Shown here: positions 51,288 through 59,995 of the stretch, piece by piece
How positions within the stretch are numbered: position 1 is the first letter of the stretch
Layout of the letters: each line of letters begins with the position of its first letter
NCBI GenBank assembly: GCA_018399495.1
Contig: JAGYOG010000005.1
Coordinates: 33,959-97,958 of the forward strand
Origin: Sphaerochaeta sp.
GTDB lineage: Bacteria; Spirochaetota; Spirochaetia; Sphaerochaetales; Sphaerochaetaceae
Direction of reading: 5' to 3'
DNA length: 64,000 nt
Program-made: the position numbers and the translations under genes
Notes under the pieces: generated by a model
What the model was told of the DNA's origin: nothing
Database searches by the model: none
What the model saw: the letters and a program-made list of their open reading frames with translations, nothing else

Positions 51288-52190
51288 TTACGTCCAATCG
51301 TCAATGAGTTCTTTGATTTCCTCTACAACTACAACATCACTTGCTTTTAGTTGCCCCAGCATATTAGCCTTTGCAAGAGCATAGGAGAGGACCATGACGG
51401 CTTCCTGTCGGTCACTCATCCTGTCCAGGGTGACAGATGAGTAGAACGGCTTGGTCTTTCCCCCGTCCTTTCCTTCGTAGTAACGGTATTTCTCGAGGTT
51501 GGATGAGGCTTTCTTCCAGTCCTTCTCCATGCTTCGCATTTCTTTGCTTCTCTTGGATGTACTCCAATTCCTTGCATACAGTTCTTCAGCAAGTTTCTGG
51601 TAGTGGCCAGGATAGAAAAGATGGTTGGGAATGGTATCCATGGCCATTCGCATATAACTTACAGCCCATTCCTTGTTCCCGAAGGAGATGAATCCACCGG
51701 GAAGTTCGTCATAGAGGCTGGAAAGCACGTACCAGGTTTCACTGGAGTCGAGCACATTCAGGGTGTTTACAATCGTGGTCAGATCCTTAAGCATTCCCTT
51801 CGCCTTTCCCAAAGCATTCAGTGGTCCCTTAGTCTGTCCCCAACGACCGATGTTCGAGCACTTCCAGAGGTACCCTTCCCATGAAGTGCCTGCTTCAATG
51901 GATTGCAAGGCGTATTGTTCGCCTTTCTCATAGAAGGCAAACCTTCCATCTTTGTCATCCTCATCCAGTTCGTCTCCTAGGGATACCTGGAGGCGGGCCA
52001 GTCGCCAGAGAATCTGGGCACGGTCTGCATTATTGTTGACTTGTGCCAGCTGTTCTTCCAATAATGACTCAGCCTGGGTGAATGAATCGATCTCATACAG
52101 TGCATCTGCCCTTGCCGTATCAACCGCTGCGACAAGCGCACCGGTGACTAGCAGGGTGAGAACCAGCGTTAAACCTACTATCTTTTTCAT
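51288..52190 (-). CDS. exported TPR-like protein
   Basis: A 300-residue protein with an N-terminal signal peptide (MKKIVGLTLVLTLLVTGALVA) and a helical repeat body: FTQAESLLEEQLAQ, ILWRLARLQVSLGDE, YALQSIEAGTSWEGYLWKCS, WYVLSSLYDELPGG. The pattern resembles the TPR of the RMD/regulator-of-microtubule-dynamics-like family. No lipobox. Probably periplasmic scaffold; function unknown. Confidence 0.7.
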   Translation of the reverse strand: MKKIVGLTLVLTLLVTGALVAAVDTARADALYEIDSFTQAESLLEEQLAQVNNNADRAQILWRLARLQVSLGDELDEDDKDGRFAFYEKGEQYALQSIEAGTSWEGYLWKCSNIGRWGQTKGPLNALGKAKGMLKDLTTIVNTLNVLDSSETWYVLSSLYDELPGGFISFGNKEWAVSYMRMAMDTIPNHLFYPGHYQKLAEELYARNWSTSKRSKEMRSMEKDWKKASSNLEKYRYYEGKDGGKTKPFYSSVTLDRMSDRQEAVMVLSYALAKANMLGQLKASDVVVVEEIKELIDDWT

Positions 52191-52198
52191 GAACCCTC

Positions 52199-53569
52199 CT
52201 AAGAAAACAGTCGTTTAATCAAAGCAAGTTTCCCCCGGTAGGGGGCATAACGCAGTTTTATCTCAAGCCATCGTTTACTTTCCAGCACACTCTTTCTATG
52301 GCTGAAGGTGTCAAAGCCATGTTTTGCATGGTAGCTTCCCATGCCGCTGGACCCAACTCCTCCGAAGGGAAGGTGTGGGTTGGAGAGGTGCATTACCGTG
52401 TCATTGATACATCCTCCTCCATAGCTGACGGTTCGAACCACATGTTCCTGGTGTTCCTTGTCGTTGCTGAACAGATACAGTGCCAATGGGTGTTCCCTTG
52501 CTTGTACGTAGCCGACGGCTTGTTCAAACGTTTCATACGTAAGAATGGGAAGGATAGGGCCGAAGATTTCGTCACTCATCAAGGAACCGGTTCTCTGAAC
52601 ATCCGTTATCAGGGTTGGGGCAATTTTCAGATTCTTTGGGTCTATCTGCCCGCCATAAGCAAGAGTGCCCTCCTCAAAAAGGCTGATAAGCCGGTTGAAA
52701 TGTTTCTCGTTGATGATGTGGGGAAGGTCATCGCAATGTAGCGGGTCACTGCCGAACATGAGGGTGATTGCCTGTTTCATTTCTTCAATCAATTGCGAAG
52801 CTACTGAGTGTTCAACCAATACATAGTCTGGTGCAATGCATGTTTGCCCTGCATTGAGACATTTGCCCCAGATGATTCTACGGGCTGCTAGTGGGATATT
52901 GCTGTCTGCTTCCACAATAGTGGGGCTTTTTCCTCCCAGTTCCAGGGTAATCGGGGTGAGTGTCTTTGCCGCAGCTTCCATGACAACTCGTCCAACAGTC
53001 GGGCTGCCGGTGAAGAAGATATGGTCATAACGATGGGAGAGCAATTCCTGGTTCATCTCGCTGCCTCCCTGGAACACCGTCACATAGTGGCTCGGATAGA
53101 GTTTAGCGATCAGTGATTCCAGGACCTGGGAGGTATGACTGCTGTACCTTGAAGGTTTGACGATGACACAGTTACCAGCTGCCAGGGCACTTACCAGGGG
53201 CGCAACGGTGAGCTGGAATGGATAGTTCCAAGGGCTCATGATCAACACGACCCCCAAGGGGATGGAGATTGTATAGGATTTGGAGGGGAAGGAAAGCAAG
53301 GTATTTCTTACGCGTTTCTTGCCGGTCCAAGCATCCAGATGCTTGAGGTGTTTGTCAATTTCTGTATAGACCAATCCAAGCTCTGTTGCAAATCCTTCAA
53401 AATCAGTTTTTCCCAGATCCTCGAAGAGTGCATCAAGAATCTGCTTTTCGTGTTCTTTGATCCCATCCTTCAGCCGTTTAAGTTGAATCTTTCTCCATGC
53501 AACCGATTGGGTTGATCCATTACGGAAGAATGTTCGCATCTCACTGATGCAGAGCTGCACTTCATTCAT
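52199..53569 (-). CDS. aldehyde dehydrogenase, class 3-like
   Basis: A 456-residue NAD(P)-dependent dehydrogenase. Catalytic cysteine in NAGQTCIAPDYVLV, catalytic glutamate in LELGGKSPTIV, and NAD loop FFTGSPTVGRVV. Length and the SPWNYPFQLTVAPLV block match ALDH3-type fatty or aromatic aldehyde dehydrogenases. It lies 8 bases upstream of the TPR gene; substrate unknown. Confidence 0.9.
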   Translation of the reverse strand: MNEVQLCISEMRTFFRNGSTQSVAWRKIQLKRLKDGIKEHEKQILDALFEDLGKTDFEGFATELGLVYTEIDKHLKHLDAWTGKKRVRNTLLSFPSKSYTISIPLGVVLIMSPWNYPFQLTVAPLVSALAAGNCVIVKPSRYSSHTSQVLESLIAKLYPSHYVTVFQGGSEMNQELLSHRYDHIFFTGSPTVGRVVMEAAAKTLTPITLELGGKSPTIVEADSNIPLAARRIIWGKCLNAGQTCIAPDYVLVEHSVASQLIEEMKQAITLMFGSDPLHCDDLPHIINEKHFNRLISLFEEGTLAYGGQIDPKNLKIAPTLITDVQRTGSLMSDEIFGPILPILTYETFEQAVGYVQAREHPLALYLFSNDKEHQEHVVRTVSYGGGCINDTVMHLSNPHLPFGGVGSSGMGSYHAKHGFDTFSHRKSVLESKRWLEIKLRYAPYRGKLALIKRLFS

Positions 53570-53629
53570 AAGTATTCCCCACTTTGTGCCAGTATGACAC
53601 CTGGTTACCTGTTTGTCAAAATCAATGCA

Positions 53630-54694
53630 TCAGAACCCAGCGATTATCTCCTGGCTGAGATTGCTGAGAATTGCCTTGGCAAGGCGGATTGAGCTTTCCA
53701 CATCCTCCACATTGCTGATTCCCCAGTGCGTGTGTGCATATCTGACAGGGATACCGATTACGATGGTAGGAATACCTTGCCCAGACAAGTGTAGTGCAGC
53801 TGCATTGGTTGCTCCACCGTTCCGCACTCCTTGCTGCACGGGTATCTGGTGTTTCTCAGCGAGATCGAGGGCAAAGCGTTGGAACCTCGGGTTGGTAATC
53901 ATCTTTGAGTCGATGAAGCGAAGCATGGGACCCTTTCCTACAATGGTCTGCCGCTGGTACGGGGGAAGGAAGGTGTCATCGGCTGGGCTGCCCTCAAAGC
54001 AGATGGCTACATCTGGATTGACCTTTTTTGCCGTCAACTGTGCTCCTCGGCACCCCACCTCTTCTTGGCTGGCGAATCCAGCGACGAGGTTCACATCCAG
54101 TGTTTTTTCCTGAAGGTCCTCAAGAACATCAAGAATGGTTGAACAACCAAGTCTGCAGTCAAAGGCCTTGCCGAAGAGCAAGTTTGTTTCAGAGTTGTAG
54201 GTACAGGCTGCCTCGGGAATGACAGGACTTGCCACTTCTGCTCCCATCTCGATCGCATGCTGTTTGCTTGAAGCCCCAATATCAATGAATAGGCTGGAGA
54301 TGTCTGGAACACTCTTTCGTTCTGCCTCACTCTGGTAGTGAGGGGGTTTTGATCCTACGATGCCGGGGATTGTGGATCCGTCACGTTTTTGTACCCGTAC
54401 CATATGAGCAGGGATATTGGTGGTGACCCACCCCCCGATGGGTATGAATTCAAGCATGCCATCCTCACGGATGCACTTGACCATAAAGCCAACCTCATCG
54501 GTGTGGGCGTCAAGCAGTACTGTTGGTTTTCCCTCTTGGTTCTGTGTTCTGGTAAGGTAGAGGTTTCTCAATGAGTCTTCTTCAAAACTGCCCAGGTGTG
54601 CTCCGTCCTTACGGATGACCTCAAGCACGGCATCCTCAAACCCCGAAATGCCATTGGCATCACTGATTCTTTGTATTCGTTTAATATTTGTCAT
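53630..54694 (-). CDS. M42-family aminopeptidase
   Basis: A 354-residue metallopeptidase of the M42 (glutamyl/tetrahedral aminopeptidase) family. Metal ligands are in LLDAHTDEVGFMV (His and Asp), the catalytic pair in GFASQEEVGCRGAQL, and a later DCR and HWGISNVEDVES region. It would trim short peptides in the cytosol. An AGGAG site precedes the chosen ATG; 18 codons upstream are also open but atypical. Confidence 0.9.
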   Translation of the reverse strand: MTNIKRIQRISDANGISGFEDAVLEVIRKDGAHLGSFEEDSLRNLYLTRTQNQEGKPTVLLDAHTDEVGFMVKCIREDGMLEFIPIGGWVTTNIPAHMVRVQKRDGSTIPGIVGSKPPHYQSEAERKSVPDISSLFIDIGASSKQHAIEMGAEVASPVIPEAACTYNSETNLLFGKAFDCRLGCSTILDVLEDLQEKTLDVNLVAGFASQEEVGCRGAQLTAKKVNPDVAICFEGSPADDTFLPPYQRQTIVGKGPMLRFIDSKMITNPRFQRFALDLAEKHQIPVQQGVRNGGATNAAALHLSGQGIPTIVIGIPVRYAHTHWGISNVEDVESSIRLAKAILSNLSQEIIAGF

Positions 54695-54765
54695 GATTAT
54701 TTCTCCTGATATCCTATTTATTATCCATAGATTGATGGAATTGTACACCTGTCAAATATCCACAC

Positions 54766-54795
54766 TTGACCAAGAAGCTAAGCATTTTCTACAAT
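54766..54795 (+). promoter_or_regulatory. promoter of the fluoride riboswitch unit
   Basis: TTGACC (54766-54771) and TACAAT (54790-54795), 18 bases apart. Transcription would begin about 54801, at the first base of the riboswitch. Confidence 0.65.
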
Positions 54796-54800
54796 AGGGC

Positions 54801-54876
54801 AGGCGATGGAGTTCGCCGTCTCTCCTTACCATAAGAGAAAACCGCAGCTATTGCTTCTGCTGATAACTCCTGCAAC
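54801..54876 (+). promoter_or_regulatory. fluoride riboswitch (crcB motif)
   Basis: The conserved order is complete: GGCGATGGAGTTCGCC (helix GGCG/CGCC), a hairpin with TCTC and GAGA arms, AAACCGCAG, CTGC, then TGATAACTCCTGC. GGAGT of the first loop can pair with ACTCC as the characteristic pseudoknot. Family consensus has TGATGGCTCC or a close variant; here AA replaces GG. The ribosome site GGAGG (54890-54894) lies 14 bases past the aptamer, fitting translational control of the downstream antiporter. Confidence 0.9.
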
Positions 54877-54900
54877 CTAGATAAGGTCTGGAGGTGTGTC

Positions 54901-56169
54901 ATGGCACTAAGTCTTGCGGAGTTGATGATTCTCTGTCTTCTTGTTGAATATCTATTACAGCGTATCCATGTTCCCCCACTCATTGGGATGTTGGCAGTAG
55001 GAGCGGTCCTGGGTCCACAGATATTGGGATTGCTTGATCCTGATTTAATAAGGATTGGCTCTGATCTGAGAATGATCGCTCTTATCGTCATACTCTTGCG
55101 TGCTGGGTTGGAGCTCTCAAGAGAGAGTCTGCATAAGGTCGGCCTCCAAGCAGTATTGCTCGCTTTTCTTCCCGCAGTTTTTGAGGCAGCTCTCATTATT
55201 GCCCTTGCACCCTCTCTGCTTTCGATAAGCAGAGGGGAGAGTGCTCTACTGGCTTGTGTTCTTGCTGCAGTCTCCCCGGCTGTGGTGGTTCCCATGATGG
55301 TCCAATTCATCAAGGAGGGAAGGGGTACCAAGAAGGCAATCCCGACCTTGGTGTTGGCTGGTGCAAGCCTGGATGATGTGACGGTCATTGTTGCCTACAG
55401 TATTGTTCTCTCTCTCTACCTTGGGGATACCGTGAATGTTACATGGATGATTGCCTCCATTCCCCTCTCACTGGTTTTTGCAATCGTGGTGGGCTATCTG
55501 ATCGCTCGATTTTTGATAAAGTTGTTTGAACGGTATAATCCCCGGGCAACCAAACGAGCAATGGCGCTCTTGGCAATCGCTATCGCTTTGGTCCACATCG
55601 GGGACACCCTTGAGACCAAGCATATTCCTTTTGCAGCGCTCCTAGCGGTAATGGCTATAGGGTTCATCATCTTGGAAAAGAGGGAATCCATGGCTCACGA
55701 ACTTTCCAGCAAACTGGGGAAAATCTGGGTATTTGCACAGATAGTGCTTTTTGCAATGGTAGGTGCCCAGGTCGATCTCCAGGCTGCCAAAGAAGCAGGA
55801 CTAGCCTCCATCGTTCTTATTTTTGTCGCTCTGGTCAGTCGCTCGGTGGGTACGTATCTCTGTACGCTGGGGTCTGGCTTCTCTGTAAAAGAGAAACTGT
55901 TCGTTGTCATCTCGTATCTCCCCAAGGCAACAGTACAGGCCGCAATCGGATCTGCCCCCTTGGCAGCGATGAGTGAGCGTGGCATGGATACCCGTCCCGG
56001 GCAGATTATCTTGGCTGTCGCAGTGATGAGTATTCTTCTAACTGCACCCCTTGGCGCGTTTGCGATCAGTTGGGGTGGTAAACATCTGCTTTCAGTGGAT
56101 GAGACACAAGGATCGAGCTCTTCTGCTTTGGAAGAGAGTCAAGCTGAGTACGATTTGCTCAAGGATTGA
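54901..56169 (+). CDS. cation/proton antiporter under fluoride control
   Basis: A 422-residue membrane protein with 12 or so hydrophobic segments and the architecture of the CPA2 (KefB/NapA-like) antiporters: LIGMLAVGAVLGPQIL in the first helices, GASLDDVTVIVAYS in the central helix with two acidic residues, and YLPKATVQAAIGSAPLA near the end. No nucleotide-binding domain is attached. The riboswitch directly upstream means it is made when fluoride is present, so it should protect the cell against fluoride or its acid/ion effects. Sodium or another cation as partner ion is not shown. Confidence 0.88.
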   Translation: MALSLAELMILCLLVEYLLQRIHVPPLIGMLAVGAVLGPQILGLLDPDLIRIGSDLRMIALIVILLRAGLELSRESLHKVGLQAVLLAFLPAVFEAALIIALAPSLLSISRGESALLACVLAAVSPAVVVPMMVQFIKEGRGTKKAIPTLVLAGASLDDVTVIVAYSIVLSLYLGDTVNVTWMIASIPLSLVFAIVVGYLIARFLIKLFERYNPRATKRAMALLAIAIALVHIGDTLETKHIPFAALLAVMAIGFIILEKRESMAHELSSKLGKIWVFAQIVLFAMVGAQVDLQAAKEAGLASIVLIFVALVSRSVGTYLCTLGSGFSVKEKLFVVISYLPKATVQAAIGSAPLAAMSERGMDTRPGQIILAVAVMSILLTAPLGAFAISWGGKHLLSVDETQGSSSSALEESQAEYDLLKD

Positions 56170-56445
56170 ACATAAAGAGAGCTGCAATCCAAAGGCTTGC
56201 GGGTGTGGATACAAGAAAATGGATTGCAGCCCGGAAGAAGGGTACATCACATGGATGGCTGGTAGCGATTGGGAGATATGATGCTATCAGAAAACCACCC
56301 TGTATTTTCTTTGTATAACGGGTTCTAGGAGAAGTCAAGAGTAGGGTCGACCTTTCACAAGAGGTAGGTACTCAGAGCTTTCTATTCCATACCTGCAGTA
56401 CTGAACAGCAAAAAGGGAACCTACCAGACGGTAGGCTCCCTTAAG
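56170..56445. other. intergenic region with a long inverted repeat
   Basis: No gene is seen. GCTGCAATCCA (56181-56191) and TGGATTGCAGC (56220-56230) form 11-base arms with a 28-base loop, just past the antiporter stop. The rest shows no clear function apart from the tRNA terminator at the right end. Confidence 0.5.
56411..56442 (-). terminator. terminator of the tRNA operon
   Basis: On the minus strand AAGGGAGCCTACC, loop GTCT, GGTAGGTTCCCTT then T. It directly follows the tRNA-Glu gene. Confidence 0.85.
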
Positions 56446-56517
56446 CATCTCCTAGGGGAATTGAACCCCTGTTGTCGGGATGAAAACCCGATGTCCTAAC
56501 CACTAGACGAAGGAGAC
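56446..56517 (-). tRNA. tRNA-Glu (anticodon TTC)
   Basis: Cloverleaf: acceptor GTCTCCT paired with AGGAGAT, D arm with AGTGGTTAGGA, anticodon stem TCGGG/CCGA with loop TTTTCAT, T arm CAGGGGTTCAATTCCCCT. No CCA is encoded. Transcribed after tRNA-Lys. Confidence 0.95.
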
Positions 56518-56547
56518 AAAATATGCATGTTAAAAACAGATGCAAGA

Positions 56548-56620
56548 TGAGCCGCACAGGATTCGGACCTGTGACCCACGCCTTAAAAGGGCGTTGCTCT
56601 ACCAGCTGAGCTAGCGGCCC
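56548..56620 (-). tRNA. tRNA-Lys (anticodon TTT)
   Basis: Cloverleaf: acceptor GGGCCGC paired with GCGGCTC, D arm AGCTCAGCTGGTAGAGC, anticodon loop CTTTTAA, T arm ACAGGTCCGAATCCTGT, discriminator A. No encoded CCA. First gene of the tRNA pair. Confidence 0.95.
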
Positions 56621-56634
56621 TTGCAACGTAATGG

Positions 56635-56664
56635 ACTATACCAGAGAGCTCAAAAGGGTGTCAA
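56635..56664 (-). promoter_or_regulatory. promoter of the tRNA operon
   Basis: On the minus strand TTGACA (consensus -35) and TATAGT with 18-base spacing, 15 bases before the tRNA-Lys 5' end. Confidence 0.8.
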
Positions 56665-56801
56665 CTACTTGAGAAGAATTATTGCTACATCACGTATACT
56701 TCATGATTGCATTCTTTACATAACAAAGGATACAGCCGAGTTCCAGCTTCTATATGGCAGGGTGCCCAGTAAAACAGAAAACTCCGATTTCTATTGTGGT
56801 A

Positions 56802-57731
56802 TTATGCATACAGTGCTGATGCAACTACCACTGCAATGATTGAGACAAGTGTGTCCAAGGATAAGGTATTATCTACATAATCAGATTCACCTTTCTCATC
56901 ACTACGCATATAAATGGAAATTACAAAGGGAGGAGGTGTGAGGAACATGGTCATCAGTGCAACTTGATACATCCTGTCCATTCCCAACAAGGAATCTACG
57001 ACCAATGCATTGAGAAGGAGTGCAAAAAGGGTGAGAAGTACCCTTCTTGCAAGTATTGTCTTCAAAGATTTTCCTATCAATTCTTTTTTGATGTGGATTC
57101 CATATCCGATTGTGATTGCAATGAGGGGAACCGTTAAACGGGCTAATAAGTCGATGCATTCAGCAAGTGTATCCAATATCGGAGAACTTTGTACATGTGG
57201 AGCAATGAAACTGGAAGCAAGGCCAGCAATAATTGCAAGTATTACAGGGCTGGAAATGATTTTTTTCAGTAGGTCACTGCTTTTTGCGGTTCCATCACGA
57301 TGCTTGATCAGTAATGCCATCAGAACAGTGAATACAAACACTACCTGTCCCAGATCTACCAACGCAATCTTGCCGAGGTGTGCTTCCCCTTGGAAGGAGA
57401 CGAACACTGCATATCCAAACATTCCCATCTCGAAACCACTCATCATCAATGCAAAGTAGGGACTGTGTATCTTCAGAAGCTTTCCAATAAAGTGACCCAA
57501 TACAATCATGACCAGGCACACAATAAAAATGAGGACCACTAGAATGAGGTAACGGCTTTCCAGTTCTATTGATGAAAAGGCTTGAAACAACAATGCAGGC
57601 AGTGCCAGATCAGACACAATTCTTTTCACATGAGACAGTGATTCAGTAGAAAAGAAATTGGTTCTCTGCAGCGCATAGCCCAACAAGAAGAGCAGTAATA
57701 ATGGTACGACAGGGAGAAGCTGTTCAATCAT
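56802..57731 (-). CDS. auxin efflux carrier (AEC) family transporter
   Basis: A 309-residue membrane protein with about ten hydrophobic segments in two five-helix halves, as in the AEC family of organic-anion or malate/malonate-type exporters. Seen are an N-terminal PLLLLFLLGYAL, the FALMMSGFEMGMFGYAVF motif and the C-terminal VALMTMFLTPPPFVISIYM crossing region. Substrate unknown. It lies between the tRNA genes and a stretch of decayed DNA. Confidence 0.8.
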   Translation of the reverse strand: MIEQLLPVVPLLLLFLLGYALQRTNFFSTESLSHVKRIVSDLALPALLFQAFSSIELESRYLILVVLIFIVCLVMIVLGHFIGKLLKIHSPYFALMMSGFEMGMFGYAVFVSFQGEAHLGKIALVDLGQVVFVFTVLMALLIKHRDGTAKSSDLLKKIISSPVILAIIAGLASSFIAPHVQSSPILDTLAECIDLLARLTVPLIAITIGYGIHIKKELIGKSLKTILARRVLLTLFALLLNALVVDSLLGMDRMYQVALMTMFLTPPPFVISIYMRSDEKGESDYVDNTLSLDTLVSIIAVVVASALYA

Positions 57732-58837
57732 TGATTTCCTCTATGCAATTATGATGGTAGTTACTTACCACTGCAATATCTTCTGAATGGATCTCCAAAT
57801 CATCGGATACAGTAAGTAACATCAAGAAGTATAAAGGGTAATATTCCAAACTGCTAGAGTTCCTGATACCAAATGAAGCAACTCTTAAGAAGTGGAAACT
57901 TCCGAAGAATCATCTACCCGCTGACGGGAATCTGAAACAGATGTTTGTATACAATAAGCTCTTTAAGGCCGAATCAAGTACCCAGTCGTCACATCTTTGA
58001 TCAACAGAAGCGGAGCGTTCGTAGGAGAAGTTCATGGGGATTGTTCAATGTGGTTTATTCCTATACTAAATCCTGAAGAGAACAAATTGAATCACAAGCT
58101 TGGTGAGATAATCCTTTCTCAGGTTATGGAATCTTAACAACCTTACCTTAAAAGGGGTCAATGGGGACTAGTACTCGCTGGTACTCACAGAAGCAGAATT
58201 AGCCGATTTTTATCCGAGGTTTCTCTGTCCTTAAGGTGTCATACTTAATTCTTGTGAAAAGTAAATCTCCTCACTTGGACCAGCTACTCTTTGCATACGC
58301 TCACCTGAACCGTCTACTCATTACGGGAGCAAGCGCAAAGAACTTTCCATAATTTGAGTTGAGTGGTTAACTTCTCAAGGAAAGAGGTAAACCATGATGA
58401 GTTTCTCTTGTTGTAATCCTCGTTCCGGCGAATTACCATATCGGATCTCTTGTTGATATTAATTTTCGCTCGCGTGACATACTATTCAGTTGAGGACATA
58501 ACAGGGGGACCCATTCCTAATTGACCGGATAGCTTCATTCGCAGCAAGCATCGGACTACTTCTTACTCAGACTGATTCCGTATGTGAAATGAAAGGTATC
58601 AATACCTCAGGGCAAGCCCTGAACCCAGGAAGCGTTGCCTTCTTTTCCGTCCCAAGGGACGGGGTATCTCACCTTGCTTTCCCTGCACTCGCTCGGGAGA
58701 AGAACCATCATGATGGTTCCTTTCCTCTCGCTCCGTTGGGGAATCAAACTTATATTCCTTGTTGTCCTGTACAGTCTCCATTTACAGTTATCATCTCTGT
58801 TCAGTGAAAGGCTGTACATCAAACCTTAAATAAACTA
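57732..58837. other. 1.1-kb region without intact genes, apparently decayed
   Basis: No believable gene. An open stretch without a start (57842-58000, 52 codons, ...LIPNEATLKKWKLPKNHLPADG...) reads like the end of a lost coding sequence, and a second piece at about 58178-58240 (TEAELADFYPRF) looks similar. I recognise neither family. Several short hairpins occur at 58590-58760. This separates an AEC transporter from the XRE-peptidase/PIN module. Confidence 0.5.
58594..58740. repeat. run of small hairpins/palindromes
   Basis: In sequence: GGTATCAATACC (imperfect), CAGGGCAAGCCCTG, CCGTCCCAAGGGACGG and the 18-base perfect palindrome GAACCATCATGATGGTTC. Four palindromes of 12 to 18 bases within about 125 bases are unusual for this window. 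No repeat family recognised. Confidence 0.6.
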
Positions 58838-58866
58838 TTGTTATTTTTTCTGTTTAAAGGTATACT
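58838..58866 (+). promoter_or_regulatory. promoter of the peptidase/PIN module
   Basis: TTGTTA (58838-58843) and TATACT (58861-58866), spacing 17, 20 bases before the ATG. The short leader has a GAGGTG ribosome site. Confidence 0.65.
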
Positions 58867-58885
58867 TTACCCACGAGGTGATGAT

Positions 58886-59995
58886 ATGAATACTGATATC
58901 CTCTCATCCAACATTAAACGCTACAGAAGCAAGAAGAAGCTTACCCAGCAAGAGCTCTCTCAGTTGTCAGGAGTCTCACTTCCTGCTATCAAGAATATTG
59001 AGAGGAAGAAGGGACTACCACGGACTAACACTCTGCTAGCAATTAGTAAGGCTCTGGATTGTCGGCTCCAGGATCTTGTTAAGCCCATTGGAGAACTCTC
59101 CGCTGTACGCTTTCGGGCAAGAAGCAAGATGAACAGGCGAGAGCAGATCTTGGCCCAAGTCTCCAAATGGCTGGATGATTTCTCCTTCCTTGAAGCGTTG
59201 TTGTCGGATAAAGAAGAATACAAACTACATAAACTTGTAGAGACCTCAAGAGAACGCTCTCCTATCGAGTATGCAGAAGAAGCGAGAAGGATTGTTGGAC
59301 TGAAAAGCGATGAACCTATTTATGATATCTGCGGCTTGTTAGAAAGTTGCGGAATCAAGATCCTTACCCTTCCTTACTCCTCGGATGCCTTCAATGGATT
59401 ATCTGTTGGCGAGGACGACATGGGCCCGGCTATAATCATCAACACTTGGGAACGGATCAGTATTGAACGTCAGATATTCAGTACTGCTCACGAGCTCGGT
59501 CATCTCCTTATGCACCTATCAAGCTACGATGGGAAAGCACGCTCTGAGGATAAAACCCAGGAGAAGGAAGCGGACCTCTTTGCTGGGTACTTCATCATGC
59601 CCGAACAGGGATTTGACTCTGAGTGGAAAGAAAGTGCTGGTATGCTCTTTGTAGAAAGGGTAATGAAGATAAAGAGCATCTTTAAAGTTAGCTATAAGAC
59701 CGTCCTCTACCGCTTAAAGCAGAAAGGGATTGTTGATGACATGATTTGGCTTCGATTTCAACAACTCTACGAAACCAAGTACAACAAGAAGCTGTCATTC
59801 AAAGAAGAGCCCTTTCCAGAAGGATCGGAACCCTTCGGACTTAAACCATTTGATTTCAATGCAGACCGATTGAGCCGCCTCGTTAGGAAAGCCATTGAGG
59901 AGGAAAAGATTTCCCTTTCTCGGGCGGCTGAGATTCTGAACTTATCCTCCGAACAAATGATGGAACGGATTGCAGAGTGGGAGGATTTTGCTTGA
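58886..59995 (+). CDS. XRE-ImmA/IrrE (M78) peptidase, predicted antitoxin/regulator
   Basis: A 369-residue protein with an N-terminal helix-turn-helix (about residues 8-60; LTQQELSQLSGVSLPAIKNIERKKG) and a central M78-type zinc protease domain with HELGH at residues 202-206, followed by the EKEADLFAGYFIMP motif that holds the next metal ligand. A C-terminal region ending EKISLSRAAEILNLSSEQM looks like another small helical domain. XRE-M78 proteins either act as antitoxins for a following toxin or cut a repressor under stress. Its gene overlaps the PIN gene by 4 bases. ATG chosen by a GAGGTG site. Confidence 0.88.
   Translation: MNTDILSSNIKRYRSKKKLTQQELSQLSGVSLPAIKNIERKKGLPRTNTLLAISKALDCRLQDLVKPIGELSAVRFRARSKMNRREQILAQVSKWLDDFSFLEALLSDKEEYKLHKLVETSRERSPIEYAEEARRIVGLKSDEPIYDICGLLESCGIKILTLPYSSDAFNGLSVGEDDMGPAIIINTWERISIERQIFSTAHELGHLLMHLSSYDGKARSEDKTQEKEADLFAGYFIMPEQGFDSEWKESAGMLFVERVMKIKSIFKVSYKTVLYRLKQKGIVDDMIWLRFQQLYETKYNKKLSFKEEPFPEGSEPFGLKPFDFNADRLSRLVRKAIEEEKISLSRAAEILNLSSEQMMERIAEWEDFA

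Noticed and set aside
56446..56620. tRNA genes as an integration (att) site of an island
   Set aside because: I looked for copies of the tRNA 3' ends in 57-62 kb and saw none, and no integrase gene is present.
58594..58740. Integron attC sites
   Set aside because: The palindromes are too short, lack core-site GTTRRRY/RYYYAAC pairs, and no integrase is nearby.
58599..58822. Short open frames on both strands in the hairpin region
   Set aside because: They overlap the palindromes, have no ribosome site, and look like non-coding sequence.
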